A DNA stretch of 10,632 bases from an uncultured bacterium. GTDB taxonomy: Bacteria > Bacillota > Clostridia > Lachnospirales > Lachnospiraceae. The position numbers and the translations under genes are program-made. The notes beneath the pieces are model-generated. The model made no database searches. It had not been told where the DNA came from and saw only the letters and a list, made by a program, of their open reading frames with translations. Where the stretch lies: the NCBI GenBank assembly GCA_945871045.1, contig CAMBUC010000048.1, positions 1-10,632 of the forward strand. The letters run 5' to 3'. The first letter of the stretch is position 1. Each line of letters opens with the position of its first letter. Shown here piece by piece: positions 1 through 7,586 of this stretch.

Positions 1-1
1 A

Positions 2-175
2 AATCAGTTCTTGTCCTCTTTGCAGATATGACGGATCCAGCGCCTTTAGAAAGCTTTGATAAATATCATCGTAGTTGTCTGTGGCCTTCATTCTGGCAAC
101 CGTATCGTCCAGTCCGGTACCTGTGATCAGCGTGTATGTTCCGGTATTTACATTCACGGTCATGTTATAACTATA
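2..175 (-). repeat. PAS module 5 of the tandem array, cut by the window edge
   Basis: Only the first 58 codons of the fifth unit are present. They include YSYNMTVNVNTGTYTLI, TGTGLDD and TDNY, aligned with the start of modules 3 and 4. The rest, and any later modules or output domain, lie to the left of the window. Confidence 0.75.
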
Positions 176-2020
176 GAGCATTTTGGTGACACCGGAAAGC
201 AATTGATCTCTTGCCGCGGAGGCACGAAGTTCACGCTCTTTGATTTCCTGCTGTTCATGGGCTTCTGTAATATCGCGGCCAAGAATATTTGCGATAGGCG
301 CACCGTTTTCATCTGTTCCCAGAAAAATATTGATTTCATGCCATTCAATACCTTTATCCGTTTTTACGGAGTATTCGCGATTGCCAATGTAGCCGTTTTC
401 ACCTTGTCTGTTTCGAAGTGATGCCAGACTGCTGAAATGATCAAATGATTCGATACAATCCTCCGTTACATACCGGATCTTCTGTTGGTATGCTACCTCA
501 TAATCATCCGTGGATTCAAAGATCTTGACGAAATCTTTCATTCCTGTACCTACGATCAGACTGTATTTCCCGCTTTCCAAATTCAGTGTAATATTATAAC
601 TGTACAAAGTCCTGGTGATATCGGAAAGAATCTGATCCTTTGCAGCAACTGCCTTTAATTCATTCTCACGTCGCTCCTGTGCTTCGTGAGTTTCGGTAAT
701 ATCCCTTCCCAGTATATTGGCAATGGGCGTACCTTCCTCATCGACACCCATAAAAGCGTTGACCTCATACCAACCGATTCCGTCTTTCGTTACAGCGGCA
801 TATTCAATCTGCCCGATGTGCCCCCGCAGATTCTGTTGTTCACGCAGCGCCTGCAAAGAAAAACGATGGTTCATTTCCTCTGTATATTCGGGAAGCGCCT
901 TTTCCAGCAGGTATCCACACGCTCTTGCGTAATCATCTGTCTGGGAAAAATGCCGGATAATCTCATCCATACCGGTACCGATGATCAGGCTGTATTTTCC
1001 CGTATTCAGATTTACCGTTGCATTATAACTGTACAGCGTCTTTGTGATATCGGAAAGGATCTGATCCTTAGCAGCGGAAGCGCGAAGTTCACGCTCTTTT
1101 GCCTCCTGCTGTTCATGTGCTTCTGTAATGTCGCGCCCAAGGATATTTGCTACCGGCACACCGTCCTCATTGGTTCCCATAAAGAGATTGATTTCGTGCC
1201 ATTCATCGGAGGCATCCGCGGGCACACGACAGGAAACCGTGCCCACAAAACCGGTGGCATTTCTTTTTTCCTTCAACGCCTGAATTCCCACAAGTCCTTC
1301 AAACTTCTCCTTATCTTCCGGTGCTATTACTTGCAGAAGTCTTGCATGGATCAGCACATAATCATCATTATGCTGCATCAACTCCAGCACGTTTTCCATT
1401 CCTGTACCGGTAATGAGGGAATAATTCCATGTATCCAGATTCACGGTAAGGTTATAACTGTACAGCATTTTCGTTAGTTCAGACAAAATCTGATTTTTCG
1501 TAGCCGCCGCACGAAGTTCCTTCTCATTTCTCTCCTGCGCATTGTGGGCTTCCGTGATATCACGTCCCAGAATATTGGCTACTCTGGTGCCATCCTCCTC
1601 GGTGTCAATAAACACATTGATCTCATGCCACTCATATTCGGCATCTCCCGGATAGAGAACCGGATAATCAAGCGACCCTCTGAATCCGTTTTCAAAAGGA
1701 TTCTTTTTCGCCAATTCAAAGTCCAGCAACTGTTGAAATCGATTCACATACGCCGGATGAATGATAGTTTCCTGAAAATTTTTCAGTTCTCTCTGATGGC
1801 TGTGTTTTTTATATTCTTCAACGGTTCGCTCCATACCCGTTCCTGTGATCAGCGTATAACTATCCGTTACCAAATCTACCGTCAGGTTATAACTGTACAT
1901 GATCCGGGTAATCTGAGACAAGACTCTGTCTTTTTTTGCAGGACCTTTTTTCAGTTCATTTTTCGTTTTCCAGATGTAATAACTGTTCTGAACAAAAAAT
2001 GCAAGGTTTCTTTTAGCAGT
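2..2020 (-). CDS. Tandem PAS-module array, C-terminal part of the PocR/PAS sensor (frameshifted from its N-terminus, 3' end beyond window)
   Basis: I read the minus strand codon by codon and this frame is open from just after a TGA at 2021-2023 to the window edge. It carries five PAS-like modules of about 143 residues. Each opens with a [LM]YSYN strand, then an LI[TIV]GTG[ML] motif, a variable middle part, a W[HY]E[IV]N strand, and ANILGRDITE followed by a charged helical linker ending near AAKDQ-L-. The GRDIT ending is typical of PAS domains. No transmembrane segment is visible, so the protein is probably cytosolic. The frame has no credible start: its first ATG (1900) lies inside module 1 without a ribosome binding site. 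It reads naturally as a continuation of the PocR frame 1951-2505, from which it is offset by one base. The output domain (kinase, GGDEF or other) lies outside the window. Ligands are unknown; PAS modules can bind small molecules or mediate dimer signalling. Confidence 0.85.
176..604 (-). repeat. PAS module 4 of the tandem array
   Basis: The fourth unit is 143 codons. It shows YSYNITLNLESGKYSLI, VGTGM, EWHEINIFLGTDENG and ANILGRDITEAH, then the linker EQQEIKERELRASAARDQ, which differs from the module 2 linker at only two of these 18 positions. Confidence 0.8.
605..1033 (-). repeat. PAS module 3 of the tandem array
   Basis: The third unit is 143 codons. It shows YSYNATVNLDTGKYSLI, IGTGM, WYEVNAFMGVDEEG and ANILGRDITETH, then the linker EAQERRENELKAVAAKDQ. 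Its PAS core resembles module 4 (TDDY and KYSLI shared), while its linker resembles that of module 1. Confidence 0.8.
1034..1462 (-). repeat. PAS module 2 of the tandem array
   Basis: The second unit is 143 codons. It shows LYSYNLTVNLDT, LITGTGM, EWHEINLFMGTNEDG and ANILGRDITEAH, followed by the linker EQQEAKERELRASAAKDQ. That linker is almost the same as the linker of module 4 and unlike those of modules 1 and 3. Confidence 0.8.
1463..1897 (-). repeat. PAS module 1 of the tandem array
   Basis: This is the first protein-level repeat unit, measured from its YSYN tyrosine to that of the next unit, 145 codons. It has LITGTGM, YEWHEIN and ANILGRDITEAH, with a linker containing NAQERNEKELRAAATKNQ. 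It is the most divergent in its middle part and two residues longer than the others. Confidence 0.8.
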
Positions 2021-2505
2021 TCATAGGCTCCCTGCATTTCCTTTTCCGTTTTCCTGCGAACACGGGAAAGGACCTCCAAAACGGTTTTTTCATCAAGTTC
2101 CAGTGATGCTGTTTTTTGCAGTATTTCTTCATCTTTCTGTTGCACCGGCAGTGCCTGTCCGGCCAACACTTTTCCAAGCACCTGGCCGTCCGGCAAAACA
2201 ATCGGAATGGAAAAATCCCAAAAACCGAAGGGACACTCGTAAATACCTTCCAGATCAGACTTCCATGTTGCCATACAACAAGCCTTACCGCCTTCACAGG
2301 ACTGGATCATCTCGCAAAACTCCGTGATCCCGAAATCCTCCGACACCTGATTTCCCTCCGTGTCTACGATCACTGTAGCCATTCCGCTGCTTTTGGACCA
2401 GTTATCCAAAATGGTGTATAACTGCGTCATATCGCAAAACGATTGAAGACTTATGCAATTGTTTTCATTGATTGCTGTTTCCATATCACGAGTTTGATCC
2501 ACCAT
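1951..2505 (-). CDS. PocR-domain sensory protein, N-terminal part of the PocR/PAS sensor
   Basis: This 184-codon frame starts at an ATG preceded by AAAGGAG at five bases, a strong ribosome binding site. Residues about 20-150 match the PocR ligand-binding family: a predicted helix with WSKSSGM, the strand ATVIVDTEGN, then a cysteine-containing segment (C64, C70, C76, C77, C91), and the core pattern FSIPIVLPDGQVLGKVLAGQ. PocR domains are sensory modules first named in the propanediol-utilisation regulator PocR and are often fused to kinases, GGDEF or AraC outputs. The last 15 residues of this frame (from about L171) look unnatural, while the minus-one frame continues sensibly as FVQNSYYIWKTKNEL, a usual PocR-to-linker helix. 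The true product is therefore probably PocR plus the PAS array at 2-2020. The gene lies 27 bases downstream of the hybrid kinase gene and is probably co-transcribed with it. A standalone PocR protein is possible but less likely. Confidence 0.85.
   Translation of the reverse strand: MVDQTRDMETAINENNCISLQSFCDMTQLYTILDNWSKSSGMATVIVDTEGNQVSEDFGITEFCEMIQSCEGGKACCMATWKSDLEGIYECPFGFWDFSIPIVLPDGQVLGKVLAGQALPVQQKDEEILQKTASLELDEKTVLEVLSRVRRKTEKEMQGAYELLKETLHFLFRTVITSGKRKMN
1994..1999 (-). other. Probable frameshift point in the PocR/PAS gene (run of six A/T)
   Basis: On the coding strand the sequence is CAT TTT TTG TTC in the PocR frame. Adding one T to the six-T run gives CAT TTT TTT GTT CAG, encoding HFFVQNSYYIWK, and joins the PocR frame to the open PAS frame without another change. 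The two frames overlap only between 2020 and 1951, so the break must lie there, and the homopolymer is the simplest location. It could be a sequencing error, a true mutation, or slippage: T TTT TTG fits the X XXY YYZ minus-one slippery pattern, but I see no convincing stimulatory hairpin downstream. Confidence 0.65.
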
Positions 2506-2532
2506 TCGCTCTCCTTTTTCTTCCTTTGTTTT

Positions 2533-5500
2533 TTATTCCTTATACCGACCGCTATCTGTCAAATACTTATCTATCACATTTTCCAGTTTTTCCTGATTGA
2601 ATGGTTTCGCAATATGCTCATCCATTCCTGCGGCTTTCGATTTCATCTTGTCCTCTTCAAAGGCATTCGCACTCACCGCAATAATCGGAAGGGTGCTGAT
2701 ATCCGGTCTGTCCAAAGCCCGGATCAAACGGGTCGCCTCATAACCATCCATAACCGGCATCTGGATATCCATCAGCACCATCTGATAATATCCAACAGGA
2801 GCAGAACGAACCATTTCGACGGCAACGCTGCCGTTTTCTGCCTCCTCCACCAAAACGTCCATTTCGGACAGGATCGCTACCGCAATTTCCCGGTTCAGAT
2901 CATTATCCTCCACAAGAAGGATCCTGCTGCCTTTGCGATGTACATGTTCCTTTTTCTCACTGGGCCGTTTCGGTTCCGCATCCACAGAAGCATTCAAGAT
3001 TTCATATAGATCCGACAAAAACAGCGGTTTCGCACAAAACGCTGTCACACCGGCCTTGCGAGCTTCCTCCTCAATTTCCGACCAGTCATAAGCCGTGAGA
3101 ATGATAATGGGTGTATCCTCTCCGATCACCGATCGAATCCGACGAACCACCTCTACGCCATTCATATCCGGCATCAGCCAGTCGATAATAAATGCTTTAT
3201 AGGGTTTCCCTCCTTCGTAGGCAAATTTGGCCTTATAAACGGCTTCTTTGCCGGACATGGTCCACTCGGGATTCATACCGATCACTTCCAGCATCCGTGT
3301 CACACTGGCGCAGGTATCCATGTTGTCATCCGCAACCAACGCCCGCAGCCCTTCCAGATTCTTGATCGTCGTAACCTTGTGAGAGTGTTCTCCCACCCGG
3401 AACCGGAAAGAGATGGTAAACTCTGTTCCCGCTCCTTTTTTACTTTTGACAGAAATATTTCCGCCCATCATATCCACAATATTCTTTGTAATTGCCATTC
3501 CCAGTCCGGTTCCCGGGATTCCGCTGACCGTACTGGATTCCTCACGGGTAAATGGTTCAAAGATATGCTTTGCAAATTCTTCATTCATACCAATGCCGGT
3601 GTCACTGACTACGAACTCATACCGGACAAAGCCTTCGGAATCCACCGCACCCTTTTGAATGATCCGGATGCCGACGGTGCCCCCGGGCAATGTAAACTTG
3701 ATGGCATTACTCATGCAGTTTAAGAGCACCTGATTCAACCGCAGTTTATCACAAACGATATCCTCATTCATCACCTCCACCGTATCGATCAGAAAATTCA
3801 ACCGCTTCGCGTTCACATCCGCCTGCAAAATATTTCTCAAATCGTGCATCACCGTGGAAAGATGGCACTCCTGCTCCTCGATCTTGATCCTTCCGCTTTC
3901 AATTCTGCTCATATCCAGAACATCATTGATGAGCGAAAGCAGATGATTGCTGGAAGTCATGATTTTTGTGAGATAATCCTCAAGTAATTTCTTATCGTCC
4001 AAATGTGTCGCAGCCAAAGATGTAAATCCGATAATTGCATTCATCGGCGTTCTGATATCATGGGACATATTATTCAGGAAGTTCGTTTTCGCCTGATTGG
4101 CATGCTCCGCTAAAATCAGCGCTTCCCGGACTTCTTTTGAGGCTTCCCGGATCTTCTTTACATAGATCAAACTGATCAGCACAAACACAGCAGCCACCGC
4201 AAAGATCACTGCGATCACCGCAAGGGCATTATCTTTTATGAAATCCTCAAATGTTGTTTTTCCCGTGGTTGTGGCATAATAGGTACTCGTTTCGTTGATG
4301 ACAGAATCCGGAACTGCATTGATTACCTGATTCAAGATATGTAAAAGATGCACATTCTTTCTCTGTACAGCAAAGGACACCGATGCATTACTTGACAACG
4401 TAACGCAGGTCAGTCCATCGTACCGGCTGGTTGGGATGATATGGTCCACGCGGTTTGCGCTGAACACCGCACAGTCCGCATCTCCCCGACGAACCATTCG
4501 GATACATTCCTCTTCAGAACCCGCATCCAGCACTGTCCATGACGGATAATTATTTTGTATAAACAATTTTGTTTCGATACTGTTTTCATAAATTGCAACA
4601 ACATTTTCAACATTCTCGTGAAAACCACCGCCGTTCACCAATGCGATCATACTGGTTCCGGCAACGCTTTTGGTCACATACATCTGAGACTGCTCCGCAG
4701 AATAACGATCAAAATAAACCGGAAAAATACAGTCCACTTCTCCTCTTTGGAGGGCACTTCTCATTTCAGTTGCGTCGGAGAATACAATCGGTTCAAATTC
4801 CAATCTTGTATGATACAGGCAGTTCTCTGCAATATTAAGAAATTCACGCAATGCACCCACCAGTTCTCCGCTGGCATCATCTTTGTCACAAAAAGCCAGA
4901 TAATCATCCAGATAACCGACTCTGATCGTTCCATGCTCCTGAAGCCATGTGGAATCCTCCGATGGAAGACTTTTACTGGCATTTGCATTGAGATATTTTT
5001 TTAATAACTCTTCATTGTAATAACGGTTTGTACTCAACAACAACTGCATCGCTTCATCCAGTTCAGCCTTCAGATCCGGTCGGTCCGAATTGACCGCAAA
5101 ATAAAAATCAGAACTTCCTATCCGGATCATGGGAACCGTATGATCATATGCATAGGAATCTACGGCGATCACTGCATCCAGTTTGTCATTCTCCAGCATT
5201 TCCAGCATGGCATAATCCCCATTACAGGGAATCGTTTCTACATCAAGTGCATGTTCTTTCGCCCATTCATGGAACAAGTCATCTTGTATGCTTCCCGCAT
5301 TCACACCGATCCGCTTTCCCTCAAGCGTGGAATAATCATTTTGATCAATGCCGTTATCCCGATTGCTGACATACAGATAGTAACTCTCTGTACCCATAGA
5401 ATAAGAAGAAAACAGCATTTCTGTTTCTCTCTCCGGGGTAATGGATACATCACTCAACAGGTCAATTTCTCCATTTTTAAGCATTTGCAAAAGTTCGGGC

Positions 5501-5763
5501 CAGGAGCCTTCCACATAGTCATACTTCCATCCGGTATATGCTGCCAGATCCTGCTGATAATCATACGCATATCCACTCATATGTCCATTTTCGTCCTTCA
5601 TATTAAATGGGCACGCATAAAATCCTACCCGGACGGTCTTTTGTTCCGTTTCAGCCGCCCGGACGGTCATTGGATAGCATGTCCCCAAGAGGAACAACAA
5701 GCAGAGCATTGCTGCTGTCATTTTATTTTTCCACTGTTTGGCAGATCGTTTATAAATACTCAT
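2533..5763 (-). CDS. Membrane hybrid sensor histidine kinase with two SBP_bac_3 domains and two receiver domains
   Basis: This is a 1076-residue sensor kinase. Residues 15-37 form a signal peptide or N-terminal anchor ending in VRAAE. Residues about 43-265 and 279-497 are two amino-acid-type periplasmic binding (SBP_bac_3) domains, the first with WPELL, GEIDLLSD and ITPERE. A membrane segment spans about 513-535, followed by a helical region. The HisKA segment contains NNMSHDIRTPMNAIIGF with phospho-acceptor H568. The HATPase has N686, DTGIGM (721-726) and GTGLGM (751-756). Receiver 1 carries D812/D813, D861 and K912; receiver 2 carries E952/D953, D999 and K1053, so both look functional. There is no Hpt or DNA-binding domain, so phosphate must pass to another protein or the receivers act locally. 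By family, binding of an amino acid or similar small solute outside the cell would control autophosphorylation; the ligand cannot be named. AGAAAGG lies nine bases before the start. The PocR/PAS gene follows after 27 bases, suggesting an operon. Confidence 0.95.
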   Translation of the reverse strand: MSIYKRSAKQWKNKMTAAMLCLLFLLGTCYPMTVRAAETEQKTVRVGFYACPFNMKDENGHMSGYAYDYQQDLAAYTGWKYDYVEGSWPELLQMLKNGEIDLLSDVSITPERETEMLFSSYSMGTESYYLYVSNRDNGIDQNDYSTLEGKRIGVNAGSIQDDLFHEWAKEHALDVETIPCNGDYAMLEMLENDKLDAVIAVDSYAYDHTVPMIRIGSSDFYFAVNSDRPDLKAELDEAMQLLLSTNRYYNEELLKKYLNANASKSLPSEDSTWLQEHGTIRVGYLDDYLAFCDKDDASGELVGALREFLNIAENCLYHTRLEFEPIVFSDATEMRSALQRGEVDCIFPVYFDRYSAEQSQMYVTKSVAGTSMIALVNGGGFHENVENVVAIYENSIETKLFIQNNYPSWTVLDAGSEEECIRMVRRGDADCAVFSANRVDHIIPTSRYDGLTCVTLSSNASVSFAVQRKNVHLLHILNQVINAVPDSVINETSTYYATTTGKTTFEDFIKDNALAVIAVIFAVAAVFVLISLIYVKKIREASKEVREALILAEHANQAKTNFLNNMSHDIRTPMNAIIGFTSLAATHLDDKKLLEDYLTKIMTSSNHLLSLINDVLDMSRIESGRIKIEEQECHLSTVMHDLRNILQADVNAKRLNFLIDTVEVMNEDIVCDKLRLNQVLLNCMSNAIKFTLPGGTVGIRIIQKGAVDSEGFVRYEFVVSDTGIGMNEEFAKHIFEPFTREESSTVSGIPGTGLGMAITKNIVDMMGGNISVKSKKGAGTEFTISFRFRVGEHSHKVTTIKNLEGLRALVADDNMDTCASVTRMLEVIGMNPEWTMSGKEAVYKAKFAYEGGKPYKAFIIDWLMPDMNGVEVVRRIRSVIGEDTPIIILTAYDWSEIEEEARKAGVTAFCAKPLFLSDLYEILNASVDAEPKRPSEKKEHVHRKGSRILLVEDNDLNREIAVAILSEMDVLVEEAENGSVAVEMVRSAPVGYYQMVLMDIQMPVMDGYEATRLIRALDRPDISTLPIIAVSANAFEEDKMKSKAAGMDEHIAKPFNQEKLENVIDKYLTDSGRYKE

Positions 5764-5814
5764 GCGCCCTAACCTTTCTGTCCATGTTTTCGGTACAACT
5801 TCGATTCACTGTCT

Positions 5815-5841
5815 ATTATAATCTAATATTTTATTATACAA
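5815..5841 (-). promoter_or_regulatory. Possible sigma-A promoter for the hybrid kinase operon
   Basis: On the minus strand, TTGTAT (5836-5841) and a perfect TATAAT (5815-5820) are separated by 15 bases, about 50 bases before the kinase start. The minus-10 box is convincing, but the spacing is short and the surrounding sequence is very AT-rich, so the exact minus-35 is uncertain. Confidence 0.4.
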
Positions 5842-5915
5842 TTAAAAAACGGCTTTTTCTATCTTTTTTTACAATTTGTTCCATCATCTATAGGAGATGC
5901 TGCTACCGATACGAC

Positions 5916-5968
5916 AAAAAGGTGCCATGAGTTTGCATGAAGCATCCTCCACACAAACTCACGACACC
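5916..5968 (-). terminator. Intrinsic terminator of the symporter gene
   Basis: Just after the symporter stop, the minus strand has GGTGTCGTGAGTTTG (5954-5968) pairing with CAAACTCATGGCACC (5921-5935). The 15-bp stem has two G-T pairs and an 18-base loop, and is followed directly by five T. It separates the symporter from the kinase operon, which therefore needs its own promoter. Confidence 0.85.
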
Positions 5969-5988
5969 ATTTTCTATTTTGTTCGATC

Positions 5989-7422
5989 TTACATCAACAT
6001 TTTGTTGTCTTCCTGACGTTTGAAGAACTCCCTTGTTTCCTTTACAACGACTCCGCTTAAAGCAAAAATCGCGATCATGTTCGGGATTGCCATCAATCCG
6101 TTAAAAATATCCGCAATCGTCCATACAGCCTTTACTGTCATATACGGACCGATAAATACAGCTAAAATGTATAACCAACGGTAAATGAGGATCGCCTTTT
6201 TATTTTTCCCGGATAAGTACTCTAAGCAGCGCTCTGAATAGTAGTCCCAACCGAGAATCGTGGTAAATGCAAAAAATACCAGGCAAAGCATCAATAAAAA
6301 CGATACCAGCTGCGCCGGAAGCGGCAATCCTGTTTGGAATGCATAGGTAGTGACCTGCACACCCTCCAAGCCTTCCTGCTGCCAGGCGCCGGTCAATACA
6401 ATGGAAAGTCCTGTCATTGTACAGATAATGATCGTATCGATAAATGTTCCTGTCATAGATACAAGACCCTGACGAACAGGCTCCTTTGTCTTTGCAGCTG
6501 CTGCCGCGATGGGTGCGGAACCAAGTCCTGACTCATTTGAGAAAATACCTCTGGCAACACCTTTCTGCATGGCTACAATCACAGAGCCAACCACACCACC
6601 TGTAACTGCTCTCGGATTAAAGGCTCCGATTACGATGGTTACAAGGGCAGCCGGGATTTCTTTTATATTGCAGATCAAAAGTACGGTACTAAGTACAATA
6701 TACAGAACAGCCATGAACGGAACCACCACCTGGGATACATTCGAGATCCGTTTGATTCCGCCGATCAAAACGAGGGCTACACAAACGCTGAGGATCAACG
6801 AAGCGATCACAACCGTCCATGAGTATGTACCGATACCGGGCACCGTTACCATCCATGCATCGTTGGGATCAAAAAATCCCTTTACTGCAGAGGAGATACC
6901 ATTCACCTGCGAAAATGTTCCGATACCAAATAAACCGACACAGATTCCAAAAAATGCAAATATCTTTGCAAGCCAGATCCAGTTCTTCCCCATACCTTTT
7001 TCAATATAGTAGAACGGTCCGCCCAGCGCATGGTTCGTTTCATCAACAACACGATACTTTACTGCCAGCAAACCTTCTGCATACTTTGTTGCCATTCCGA
7101 AAAACGCGGTAATGACCATCCAAAACAATGCACCGGGGCCACCGGCTCCGATGGCAGTTGCAACACCTACGATATTTCCGGTTCCAATGGTTGCGGAAAG
7201 AGCGGTACAAAGCGCACCGAAAGATGTTACTTCCCCTTCTCCTGCTTCCTCATTCTTGACCATCCATTTTAAGGCCAAAGGCAGTTTACGGATCTGCAAC
7301 AGTCCCAGACGCACCGTCAAAAGGATTCCACCTACGATGATCAGGATCATCAGGGGCGTACCCCAGACAAAGTCATCCACTTTTGACAGAAACTCATTGA
7401 TTGATTCCCACATATTTTTCAC
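5989..7422 (-). CDS. AGCS-family sodium/alanine (or glycine) symporter
   Basis: This is a 477-residue, highly hydrophobic secondary transporter of the alanine or glycine:cation symporter family (AlsT/AgcS/DagA type), which imports small neutral amino acids with sodium or protons. Family signatures are visible: an N-terminal VDDFVWGTPL segment, SATIGTGNIVGVATAI (76-91), ATKYAEGLLAVKYR (111-124), GGPFYYIEKGMG (134-145), SNESGLGSAPIAAAAA (295-310) and GWDYYSERCLEYL (391-403). About ten membrane helices can be seen and the length is usual for the family. The first possible start is GTG at 7422 with AGAAAG four bases upstream; an in-frame ATG at 7413 is an alternative three codons later, so the exact start is open. 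The gene has its own promoter (7470-7498) and terminator (5916-5968), so it appears monocistronic. Alanine versus glycine or glutamine preference cannot be decided here. Confidence 0.95.
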   Translation of the reverse strand: MKNMWESINEFLSKVDDFVWGTPLMILIIVGGILLTVRLGLLQIRKLPLALKWMVKNEEAGEGEVTSFGALCTALSATIGTGNIVGVATAIGAGGPGALFWMVITAFFGMATKYAEGLLAVKYRVVDETNHALGGPFYYIEKGMGKNWIWLAKIFAFFGICVGLFGIGTFSQVNGISSAVKGFFDPNDAWMVTVPGIGTYSWTVVIASLILSVCVALVLIGGIKRISNVSQVVVPFMAVLYIVLSTVLLICNIKEIPAALVTIVIGAFNPRAVTGGVVGSVIVAMQKGVARGIFSNESGLGSAPIAAAAAKTKEPVRQGLVSMTGTFIDTIIICTMTGLSIVLTGAWQQEGLEGVQVTTYAFQTGLPLPAQLVSFLLMLCLVFFAFTTILGWDYYSERCLEYLSGKNKKAILIYRWLYILAVFIGPYMTVKAVWTIADIFNGLMAIPNMIAIFALSGVVVKETREFFKRQEDNKMLM

Positions 7423-7469
7423 TCATCTTTCTATTTGTTTTTTGCAGCAAATGATGCCACACGTTTCTC

Positions 7470-7498
7470 ATAATAACTAACTTTCCAGCATTTGGCAA
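7470..7498 (-). promoter_or_regulatory. Sigma-A promoter of the symporter gene
   Basis: On the minus strand TTGCCA (7493-7498) is followed after exactly 17 bases by TATTAT (7470-7475). Transcription would begin near 7463, giving a leader of about 40 bases. Box quality and spacing are good and it points directly at the symporter. Confidence 0.7.
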
Positions 7499-7550
7499 TC
7501 ATTATTTCTCTCAGATCATTTTTTCGCATATTAAAAAAATTGTCGCTCTA

Positions 7551-7559
7551 TGCTATACT
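7551..7559 (+). promoter_or_regulatory. Extended minus-10 promoter of the diguanylate cyclase gene
   Basis: TGCTATACT matches the extended minus-10 form TGnTATAAT with one mismatch. A TTAAAA at 7531-7536 is 17 bases upstream and could serve as a weak minus-35. The cyclase start follows about 28 bases later. The divergent symporter promoter lies some 50 bases to the left, so both share a 164-base intergenic region. Confidence 0.55.
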
Positions 7560-7586
7560 GATAACAAAAGCGATAGGAGATCTCTT

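Noticed and set aside
686..1477. Plus-strand open frame of 263 codons, with similar frames at 56-421 and 1544-2026
   Set aside because: All lie opposite the PAS array. Their recurring motifs are simply the antisense reading of the repeats; none has a ribosome binding site, and the minus-strand frame is clearly protein-like throughout.
1951..2020. Programmed minus-one ribosomal frameshifting at T TTT TTG as the main explanation of the frame break
   Set aside because: The heptamer fits the pattern, but I see no stable downstream hairpin or upstream Shine-Dalgarno-like stimulator, and a missing base in a homopolymer is far more common. It is kept only as an alternative.
5140..5772. Plus-strand frame of 210 codons opposite the kinase binding domain
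   Set aside because: It is the antisense shadow of a confidently identified SBP_bac_3 domain, with no family resemblance or upstream ribosome binding site.
5764..5988. Small gene in the 225-base gap between the kinase and the symporter
   Set aside because: No frame with a ribosome binding site and protein-like composition is present. The gap is accounted for by the symporter terminator and the AT-rich kinase promoter region.
6509..7009. Plus-strand frame of 166 codons inside the symporter gene
   Set aside because: It is antisense to the well-conserved AGCS helices and signature motifs; its low-complexity composition is what reversed membrane-helix codons give.
7423..7586. Riboswitch or structured leader in the divergent intergenic region
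   Set aside because: Only about 40 bases separate the symporter promoter start from its gene and about 20 bases for the cyclase. The short GAGATCTC palindrome over the cyclase ribosome binding site is too small to count as a regulatory structure.
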